Assembly (NCBI GenBank): GCA_964418885.1
Contig: CAYQNW010000044.1
Location: 1-31,394 of the forward strand
DNA: 31,394 bases
Reading direction: 5' to 3'
Origin: BMS3ABIN03 sp964418885
GTDB lineage: Bacteria > Bacteroidota > Ignavibacteria > Ignavibacteriales > Ignavibacteriaceae
The notes under the pieces were generated by a model. It was not told the origin of the DNA. It made no database searches and saw only the letters and a program-made list of their open reading frames with translations. Each line of letters starts with the position of its first letter. The stretch's first letter is position 1. The position numbers and the translations under genes were made by a program. Positions 25,347-31,394 of the stretch are shown in pieces.

Positions 25347-26015
25347 ATGAACGAACAAAAATTCATACCGTTATCTGATTACAAAGAATATCCTCCCGAA
25401 GAGATGGTAAAACGATCGAAAGAATTCTATGAAAATATAAAACGAAGAAGGACAGTCAGACATTTTTCCGATAAACCTGTGCCTGAAGAAGTGATAGAAA
25501 ACTGTTTACTGGCTGCAGGCACGTCACCGAGTGGTGCTAATTTACAGCCATGGCATTTTGTTGTTGTAACAGATGAAAAAATTAAGAAAGAAATAAGACT
25601 CGGCGCTGAAAAAGAAGAAAATGAGTTTTACTCAAAAAGAGCTCCAAAAGAATGGCTGGATGCTCTCAAACCGTTGGGGACGAATGAATTAAAACCATTC
25701 CTGGAAAAAGCGCCATGCCTGATTGCAGTATTTTCAAAAAGTTATGATGTTTTGCCAAATGGGGAAAAAGTTAAGCAATATTATCCATTGGAATCGGTTG
25801 GCATAGCCTGTGGAATTTTAATTACAGCTATTCATAATGTGGGTTTAGTATCACTTACACATACTCCAAGCCCAATGAACTTTTTAAATAAAATTCTTGG
25901 CAGACCATCAAACGAAAGACCGTTTCTGTTGTTAGTTGTCGGTCATCCTTCAAAAAATGCAAATGTACCTGATATCAAAAAGAAAAGCCTTGAAGAAATC
26001 GCAAGTTTCCTATGA
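25347..26015 (+). CDS. Nitroreductase-family flavoprotein, iodotyrosine deiodinase-like
   Basis: A 222-residue FMN enzyme. FMN-binding RRRTVRHF (33-40) and SPSGANLQPWHFVVVTD (60-76) are typical of nitroreductases. The middle section has the substrate-lid triad of iodotyrosine deiodinases: Glu91, Tyr95 and Lys116, with the spacing (E-x3-Y-x20-K) I recall for human IYD (Glu157, Tyr161, Lys182) and the same numbers as bacterial IYD. Downstream SLTHTPSPMNFLNKILGRPSNERPFLLLVVGHPSKNANVPDIKKKSLEEI also follows IYD. Such enzymes reductively remove halogens from tyrosine derivatives; a bacterial version may act on other halophenols. No signal peptide, so cytoplasmic. A hairpin follows the stop. Confidence 0.88.
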   Translation: MNEQKFIPLSDYKEYPPEEMVKRSKEFYENIKRRRTVRHFSDKPVPEEVIENCLLAAGTSPSGANLQPWHFVVVTDEKIKKEIRLGAEKEENEFYSKRAPKEWLDALKPLGTNELKPFLEKAPCLIAVFSKSYDVLPNGEKVKQYYPLESVGIACGILITAIHNVGLVSLTHTPSPMNFLNKILGRPSNERPFLLLVVGHPSKNANVPDIKKKSLEEIASFL

Positions 26016-26030
26016 AATACAAATTAATTG

Positions 26031-26063
26031 AGTAAGAGAAAGAAATTGATTCTTCCTCTTACT
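26031..26063. terminator. Hairpin after the nitroreductase gene
   Basis: AGTAAGAGAAAGAA pairs with TTCTTCCTCTTACT (one mismatch) around loop ATTGA, 16 bases after the stop and between convergent genes. The 14-pair stem is long but has only a short T-tail (TT, ATG), so termination in both directions is likely but not certain. A separate short CCCGG / CCGGG pair follows at about 26074-26090. Confidence 0.6.
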
Positions 26064-26132
26064 TTATGTTCCTCCCGGAAGCCTCCCGGGTTAAAACGAT
26101 TAATTCATTCTCATAGATGCACACTTAAGAAC

Positions 26133-26690
26133 TTATAAATCCATTTTCCCACCAACGTGGATAGTAAAATAGTTCGCATCATTTATAAGATTGAAATCAC
26201 CTCCTACATCCAGGGAATATTTTTTGTTCACCGGGACTTCGTAACCGGCACCCAGACTAAAAGTAAAATCTGTTGAATTTGCAGAAGCAGAGCCTCCACC
26301 AATCGTTGTTCCTCCAAATGTAATGGTTGGAATATCAGTGCTTACGGAGAAAAAATGAAAACCAACAGATGAAGTTCCATAAAAACCTTTACCGGGGGTT
26401 AAAAAGTATTTTACTCCAAAAATTATAGGGACTGCAGAATAACCGTAAGAATAATCTCCAAAATCCTTCCCTCCCCAACTAATGTAACCAATTTGTCCGA
26501 TACCCACCAGGTTATTCCCGAAGCCTATTTCATATGTACCCAGAACTCCGAATCCTGTTCCCGCAACATCTCCGAAAGAGCCAATTGGCAGTGCTACAAC
26601 AGCGCGGACACCGGCATTCATTTTAGATTGAGCATTTGCAACTGCAAACGAACAAACAAAGAAAAGCAGAATTGAGGTAAATGCTTTCAT
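26133..26690 (-). CDS. Outer-membrane beta-barrel protein
   Basis: A 185-residue secreted protein with a clear signal peptide (residues 1-21, cut after ANA-Q). The mature part alternates hydrophobic and polar residues with many glycines and aromatics (NAGVRAVVALPIGSFGD, YEVPVNKKYSLDVGGDF), as in small eight-stranded outer-membrane barrels. The last residues HVGGKMDL end in a hydrophobic residue, though without the usual terminal Phe. The ATG is preceded by AAAGGA at ten bases. Not matched to a characterised protein. It sits last in the minus-strand cluster, 131 bases after DUF4412. Confidence 0.78.
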   Translation of the reverse strand: MKAFTSILLFFVCSFAVANAQSKMNAGVRAVVALPIGSFGDVAGTGFGVLGTYEIGFGNNLVGIGQIGYISWGGKDFGDYSYGYSAVPIIFGVKYFLTPGKGFYGTSSVGFHFFSVSTDIPTITFGGTTIGGGSASANSTDFTFSLGAGYEVPVNKKYSLDVGGDFNLINDANYFTIHVGGKMDL

Positions 26691-26821
26691 AAGATTTTAT
26701 TCCTTTAATTATTAATTATGATTAATTATTTATTTTTTTTATCAATACCGAAAAATTATTTATCAGATTTAAAGAACCACCGAATGTAAATAGATTGGCG
26801 TTGTTTCTACAAATCCGGGCG

Positions 26822-27463
26822 TTATTTACCAAGTAAATCTTTTAAACCACCTAAGTTCAAAAGATCTATTTTTTTGTAAGAAGATGGCACTTCAAAAAGA
26901 TCATCACTCAGTTCCATTGGAGTGACTTCTTTTACATCATACACACTTGTAACGTTTCTTCTATTATCGTGCTGGGTAACATGCAGCGGAAAATATCCGG
27001 CATCCAGCACCTCAGACTGCCAGCTCGGCATTTCCTTCTGTGATTCCATAAAGAACATAAATGCCCCAAGCTCTTTTGTCATCCAGGCTTCTCCTTTCAT
27101 ATCCTTTTGTGTAAACAGGAATTTTTCACATTCATAACCGAGTATGTTTTTTGTTTCACCGGTTTTACTAATGCTGCCGCCTCCGGTACCAGTACTCATA
27201 GGCATCATACTTGTTTCCATATACATTTTTTGTTCATCCATTATGACGTACATTTTAAATGCACGACTGTCGAATAATATTGAGCCTCCTTTTTCAGGCA
27301 TTTCCATTCGGAAACGTTTATCTTTAACAAAGTAGTTAAGAGTCTGTTGTTGTCCATCCTCTTTAAGATCAAAAACAACCTTTCCTTCAAATGATGATTG
27401 TGAAAATGCAATTCCGGTTAAAAGTAACAGCGATAAAGTATATATCAATTTTGTTGCTTTCAT
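26822..27463 (-). CDS. DUF4412 secreted protein
   Basis: A 213-residue protein with a signal peptide (1-21, cut near AFS-Q) and the DUF4412 pattern: FEGKVVFDL, a KDKRFRMEM pair of basic strands, a methionine-rich MYVIMDEQKMYMETSMMPM segment, GETKNILGYECEKFLF and a C-terminal PLHVTQHDNRR. Family members are exported beta-rich proteins of unknown function in Bacteroidetes and relatives. AAAGGA about seven bases upstream supports the start. It starts 21 bases after the stop of the T9SS gene upstream, so the two are probably co-transcribed. The high Met content in one 25-residue stretch (71-95) is notable. Confidence 0.85.
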   Translation of the reverse strand: MKATKLIYTLSLLLLTGIAFSQSSFEGKVVFDLKEDGQQQTLNYFVKDKRFRMEMPEKGGSILFDSRAFKMYVIMDEQKMYMETSMMPMSTGTGGGSISKTGETKNILGYECEKFLFTQKDMKGEAWMTKELGAFMFFMESQKEMPSWQSEVLDAGYFPLHVTQHDNRRNVTSVYDVKEVTPMELSDDLFEVPSSYKKIDLLNLGGLKDLLGK

Positions 27464-27484
27464 TTTTATATCCTTTCGGCTTTT

Positions 27485-28330
27485 TTATTTTATTAAAATC
27501 ATTTTTCTTGTCTGAGTAAAATTGCCGGCGATCATTTTCGCTATATAAATTCCACTTGGAAAATTATCTCCATTAAAATCTGCTTTGTAGTTACCGGCGG
27601 GGTAAATATTATTTGTAAGGGTACTAACTTCATTTCCAAGAATGTCGAAAACTTTAAGTTCAACTAATGATTCCTGCGGAATTGAAAACTCTATTGATGT
27701 TGAGGGATTGAATGGATTGGGATAATTTTGTTGCAGAGAATAACCTGTCGGGTTTTGATTTATTTGTTTTACATCTGAAGTTCCGCCAAGACTTAACTGG
27801 TCAATAAGAGCATAGCTGCCTATACCGGGGTTGCTACTACTATTGCTTACCATCTCAAACTGAATCCATAGTGAATCTGGCGTACCGGAATTACCTGAGG
27901 TTGGATTAAAATTAAATTGAGTATATGTCGAGGCGCCAGAGGTTATATCCAGGCTTCCGCTACCAGCAAGCAAGCCGTCCTTAAAATAAAATGTGTAGAC
28001 AGATAGAACCACTTCATTATCAACCGGATAAAATTGATAGTAGCCAGTAAGTGACTGAGAATACTCATTTACCGGGAATGTTACTGTTAAAACAGGGAAG
28101 ATGGGAAAACCATTAAAGTCATCAATTTCAACTTTTGCAGCATATGATCCCATGTGGGCAGTGGCAGATCTTGAAACTGTTATCCAGGACGATGGAAGAT
28201 TATTTGTAAGCCAGTTTTGTGGTGTATTCACATCAATCCAGTTTTCAAATCCTGCGTTTGGGATATCCTGTGCAAACCGAAGGGATGATGTAAGGAAAAT
28301 TAAACAAAGAACAAGTTTAAATTTTTTCAC
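27485..28330 (-). CDS. T9SS type A cargo protein with N-terminal beta-sandwich
   Basis: A 281-residue secreted protein. The start is GTG (GTGAAAAAATTT) with GAGG about five bases before it. A signal peptide occupies residues 1-20 (ends RFAQ). The region 22-190 is a single beta-sandwich-like domain opening with IPNAGFENW and closing with YALIDQLSLGG, related to the carbohydrate-binding-like domains often found at the N-terminus of such proteins. The end (about 200-281) is the T9SS type A sorting domain: YSLQQNYPNPFNPSTSIEF, then LKVFDILGNEV, SGIYIAKM and final KMILIK. It should be secreted and attached to the cell surface. Its ligand is unknown. The same opening domain also starts the 922-residue protein upstream. 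Confidence 0.9.
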   Translation of the reverse strand: MKKFKLVLCLIFLTSSLRFAQDIPNAGFENWIDVNTPQNWLTNNLPSSWITVSRSATAHMGSYAAKVEIDDFNGFPIFPVLTVTFPVNEYSQSLTGYYQFYPVDNEVVLSVYTFYFKDGLLAGSGSLDITSGASTYTQFNFNPTSGNSGTPDSLWIQFEMVSNSSSNPGIGSYALIDQLSLGGTSDVKQINQNPTGYSLQQNYPNPFNPSTSIEFSIPQESLVELKVFDILGNEVSTLTNNIYPAGNYKADFNGDNFPSGIYIAKMIAGNFTQTRKMILIK

Positions 28331-28408
28331 TTAATACCTCTTTATATAATTAAAATATTTCAATAATATTTATCTAAATAAGTTTTTCTACTTTATTTTA
28401 AATTCTTC

Positions 28409-31177
28409 TTACTTAATAACTATCATTTTCTTTGTAGAGATAAATTCATCAGTTGCAAGTGTATAGAAGTAAACACCACTTGGTAGAGCCGAAGCACTAA
28501 AACCTATACTGTAACTTCCTGCCTGTCTTACAGCATTCACCAATGTTGCAACTTCCTGCCCGAGAATGTTATAAACTTTCAGAGTTATATGAGATTGCTT
28601 CGATAGGTTAAATTTTATTGTTGTTGTTGGATTAAAGGGGTTTGGATAGTTTTGGTATAATTTATAATCTTCTGGTATCACCGACGAATACCTGTCTTTT
28701 ACTTCTGTCACTTCATTTGAAACAAAAATGGAATCGTCTATGGTTCCATCATTCCCATTATCAATTAATATTTTAACTGGTTCTATTTCTAATTTATTCC
28801 AAACAGGAACTATTTGATGAGATGAATTATCTGCAATTGAAATATTCCCATGATTGAATTCTTGGGCTTCAGTTGGATTAGCGCTTCTTACCTGCAGATT
28901 ATAACTTTTAGCAGTTCCAAAATTTTTAAATACTAGTTTGTTTCTATCTAATTCATTTATATGTATAGAATCATCTTTTGATATTTGAAGCTTATCTGCC
29001 ACAAAAACTTTTTCACTGCTGTCTTCCTCAATTATTGTTTCTAAATTTATTCTTTTGCTAGACTGATCAGTATTTTCAATTCCTAATCCATTTGAGAAAT
29101 TAAATATGTCTTTTTGGTTTGGTGTTGCATCATGTCTTCTATAATTATAAATAGTAGATTCATCCATGAAGAATATGTAAGACGAAGAATCTGTAAAATT
29201 ATTTATTTGAACCGAATAATCACCTTGCGGCAAGCGATATCCTATTGGCGGATGAACTGTTCCGGTTTTGGGAATAATAGGCCTTGCATCAGTAAAAGAA
29301 TTAATAACAAGACTATCTCCATAACCAATTGTCCCTTCAGAATTTTGAATTATAATTTCAGCATTGCTGGTGTTATATATATTTAAATTCAAATCTTGAT
29401 TTCCAAAATTTTTAGAAGTCACCGGACGTGGAGAAAGAAGACCTGCTTTACTTGGTAAATGTATATTAAATAGATGTTCACCACTTCTTAATCCTAAAAG
29501 ACAACCGGTTGTTCCAGATCCCCAATATAAACCAGTCAATTCAGTCCATTTATTTGCAGCAGAGTCAATACGAATTCCTTTGTTAGTTGCACCTGGATTA
29601 TTACTATCGTACACCCTAAGATTAAAAACAGGAGTATCTCCAATCCTTTCTAATTTATAAGGAGTAACTGCATGGCCTCCGGAACCATTATTATTGTAAA
29701 ATCCCAAAGGCATCGCATCCTTATTGTTTTTCCCGAACATCTCTTTAAGTTCTTGTAATGTTTGTCGTGCATCAACTGTATTCCACCTTTGATCCTCATA
29801 ACTTTTATAGGGATCTGCAAATTGATGAATGAAATATCGATTAATCACTTTTCTAACATCACCATTTAACGATGCTGAATTTATTGCTTGCAAATCGCCG
29901 ACATTAGGAAAAACTAAACTCATGTAATTCTCATAATAAAAATATAATAAGCTAGAAACAGCAAATCCTTCGCATGAACCGCCCCAACGACCTTTCACAC
30001 CATTCCATAAAGTAACTGCACGGGAATTATAAGCAGAATCACCTATGTAACAATTAGTAACTCCAAATGCATCTACAAATATAGGCCAATCGGGAAAGTC
30101 ATCATTAAGTGCAGATATGAAAGGTTCGCGAAGAGGATATTTTTCTCCAGTATTAGGATCAATTCCATCATAATAACCAAATTGTTCCCACCAGGAAAGC
30201 GGCCACATACTACTTGAATCATTTCTAAATTTCCAACCGTTTTTTGCAGGTTCAAAAAGTTCAAAATCTCCATTTGCATCAATTCGTGTTAGCTGCCACG
30301 GTTTTATATAAACTGATTTTTCATCGTATTGTGTATTATCCTGTGAGTCTTCAATTCTTAATTTTGCTTTAGCAGAAAGTAAATCATCAGGGACATCCCA
30401 AATGTATTTACTGGAATCAGCGGGGTAACTATTTTCTATTGTTGTGTAAGAATTCCCATTATCCAGACTATACATAATTTTAATATCCCCGGTTCCAGCA
30501 TCCCATTTAATTGTATCTTTCTCTCCGGCAATGATTACATCATTCTCAGATGGGCTTGTAATTTGCATAAACGAAAGAGAGATGTCATCGAGATAAAACT
30601 CAGTGCCTACATCATTATCTAATAAACCAAATGAGATAATTATTGTGTCGGGATCCTCATCATAAAAATAATTCATTGCTGAAACATGCTCTGTATATTT
30701 TGTAGTATCCAAAAAGGAAGTATTAAAAATCAAAAATCCACCAGTACCAACTACAACTCTCTCTCCTTTAGAAAAATCCCATCTGGATAAATATACAGTT
30801 GCACTAAATCCACCTCCTTCACCAACCGGCTTATAGATATAATGTATACGCATTTGCCTGGGCCGCCCCGATATTGCAAAACCAATGATATCATTACTAA
30901 CCCAACCATATGTGGAAACGAACGGATAATGTTCCCCGGGCCCTTTTCCACAAGTATCGTATACACTTGTAATTTTTCCATAAACAGCATAATTACCACT
31001 GTAGGCATTAGAAGTTTGAAAAACATTTACAGCTCCAGGAGAGCACAGGGGATTATTACTTGTGTACCAATAATCTGGTTCTCCTCCTGACCAATCTTCA
31101 AAATCTCCGTTAAGAATCTGTGCAGACAGTGGGAGAGTACTAATCAATATTAATAATGTGAAGAATATAATTTTCAT
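28409..31177 (-). CDS. Large T9SS cargo protein with papain-like cysteine-peptidase domain
   Basis: A 922-residue secreted multi-domain protein. Residues 1-20 are a signal peptide. About 21-203 is a beta-sandwich like that of the neighbour (NGDFEDW ... FYLDDISL). About 205-292 is a Ser-Thr-rich/Ig-like module (ITSPSENDVIIAGEKDTIKW). About 385-560 looks like a papain-like cysteine-peptidase core: Cys402 in GRWGGSCEGFAVSSLLYFYY (397-416), His502 in GSGGHAVTPYKLE (498-510) and Asp524 in LRVYDSNNPG (520-529), the Cys-His-Asp/Asn order and spacing of that clan. Roughly 570-830 is beta-rich linker, then a T9SS type A domain (838-922; YQNYPNPFNPTTTIKF, final KMIVIK). The ATG has AAGGAAA five bases before it. 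I infer a surface-attached peptidase or transglutaminase-like enzyme. Confidence 0.85.
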   Translation of the reverse strand: MKIIFFTLLILISTLPLSAQILNGDFEDWSGGEPDYWYTSNNPLCSPGAVNVFQTSNAYSGNYAVYGKITSVYDTCGKGPGEHYPFVSTYGWVSNDIIGFAISGRPRQMRIHYIYKPVGEGGGFSATVYLSRWDFSKGERVVVGTGGFLIFNTSFLDTTKYTEHVSAMNYFYDEDPDTIIISFGLLDNDVGTEFYLDDISLSFMQITSPSENDVIIAGEKDTIKWDAGTGDIKIMYSLDNGNSYTTIENSYPADSSKYIWDVPDDLLSAKAKLRIEDSQDNTQYDEKSVYIKPWQLTRIDANGDFELFEPAKNGWKFRNDSSSMWPLSWWEQFGYYDGIDPNTGEKYPLREPFISALNDDFPDWPIFVDAFGVTNCYIGDSAYNSRAVTLWNGVKGRWGGSCEGFAVSSLLYFYYENYMSLVFPNVGDLQAINSASLNGDVRKVINRYFIHQFADPYKSYEDQRWNTVDARQTLQELKEMFGKNNKDAMPLGFYNNNGSGGHAVTPYKLERIGDTPVFNLRVYDSNNPGATNKGIRIDSAANKWTELTGLYWGSGTTGCLLGLRSGEHLFNIHLPSKAGLLSPRPVTSKNFGNQDLNLNIYNTSNAEIIIQNSEGTIGYGDSLVINSFTDARPIIPKTGTVHPPIGYRLPQGDYSVQINNFTDSSSYIFFMDESTIYNYRRHDATPNQKDIFNFSNGLGIENTDQSSKRINLETIIEEDSSEKVFVADKLQISKDDSIHINELDRNKLVFKNFGTAKSYNLQVRSANPTEAQEFNHGNISIADNSSHQIVPVWNKLEIEPVKILIDNGNDGTIDDSIFVSNEVTEVKDRYSSVIPEDYKLYQNYPNPFNPTTTIKFNLSKQSHITLKVYNILGQEVATLVNAVRQAGSYSIGFSASALPSGVYFYTLATDEFISTKKMIVIK

Positions 31178-31218
31178 TATTTTTCCTTTTTTGTAAAATC
31201 AGGCGTATTTAAAATTCT

Positions 31219-31347
31219 TTATGTTAAAAAATCCAGCAGTCCGGTAAAAACAAGTGTTATCAAAATTCCAATTATGATTGAAATAATTACTATAAATCTG
31301 GTAACCAACCTTTCCTTTTTTTGCATTTGTTCAGTTGTGTTATCCAT
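31219..31347 (-). CDS. Small single-pass membrane peptide (42 residues)
   Basis: A complete 42-codon frame, ATG to TAA, lies in the 217 bases after the large T9SS gene. It encodes a polar start (MDNTTEQMQKKERLVTRF) with positively charged residues, then one strongly hydrophobic segment (about residues 18-35, IVIISIIIGILITLVF) and a short end TGLLDFLT. That is the normal layout of a small single-pass protein. The ribosome binding site is weak (GGAAA about nine bases upstream). It is 41 bases before the 922-residue gene on the same strand and could be part of its transcript. It is below usual gene-finder length, so it may be missed or may not be real. Confidence 0.45.
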   Translation of the reverse strand: MDNTTEQMQKKERLVTRFIVIISIIIGILITLVFTGLLDFLT

Positions 31348-31394
31348 ACTGAAGTATTTCCAATTGGTTACAATTAACTATTATTAAGATTCAA

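Noticed and set aside
26074..26090. CCCGG / CCGGG short palindromic segment as an attachment site
   Set aside because: Only a five-base arm, no integrase or direct repeat nearby.

Overview
The window looks like ordinary chromosome from an AT-rich, diderm member of the Bacteroidetes/Chlorobi (FCB) group, most likely class Ignavibacteria. The best evidence is the two proteins at the right end that finish in a type IX secretion (T9SS type A) C-terminal domain with the YQNYPNPFNP-type motif common in that class. A bacterial geranylgeranylglyceryl-phosphate synthase, several Bacteroidetes-type secreted proteins and weak or non-canonical ribosome binding sites agree with this. The assignment is inference from protein style; there is no rRNA here. 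I saw no tRNA or rRNA gene, CRISPR array, integrase, transposase or phage gene.

Layout, left to right. 18-4051 (+): a four-gene CUT1-type carbohydrate ABC importer (lipoprotein receptor, two permeases, ATPase) whose genes overlap by 4-14 bases. 4097-6958 (-): a large UPF0182 membrane protein. 7196-8443 (+): peptidase T, separated by a palindromic hairpin from a convergent queuosine-precursor transporter (8485-9174, -). 9311-10537 (+): a U32-family Fe-S protein, converging with an 11-base overlap on a secreted CE2-like SGNH esterase (-) that follows a NhaD/CitMHS-type ion transporter (-). 13161-14867 (+): prolyl-tRNA synthetase. 14951-15427 (-): an unrecognised, AT-rich secreted protein. 15570-16430 (-) and 16486-17049 (+): a divergent pair, an S9-like hydrolase and an anchored DUF192 protein. 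17170-18598 (-): sedoheptulose-7-phosphate isomerase and GGGP synthase. 18831-20008 (+): an orphan ParA ATPase and an ArsC-family protein. 20100-20969 (-): a PPK2 polyphosphate kinase. 21147-24122 (+): Trm112-like, isoprenylcysteine-methyltransferase-like, N-acetylmuramoyl-L-alanine amidase and thioredoxin, closed by a clear terminator. 24206-25021 (-): a lipoprotein with seven TSGGD repeats. 25347-26015 (+): a nitroreductase with an iodotyrosine-deiodinase-like lid. 26133-31347 (-): a run of envelope and secreted proteins (beta-barrel, DUF4412, two T9SS cargo proteins) plus a 42-residue membrane peptide at the edge.

The genes fall into transport and nutrient uptake, cell-envelope building (amidase, GmhA, GGGPS), translation and tRNA modification (ProS, U32, YhhQ, Trm112) and secretion cargo. 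I found no obvious new multi-gene system. The items most worth a second look are the 922-residue T9SS protein with an apparent papain-like Cys-His-Asp core, the deiodinase-like nitroreductase, the ArsC protein whose catalytic residues line up exactly with classical ArsC, the TSGGD-repeat lipoprotein and several intergenic palindromes.
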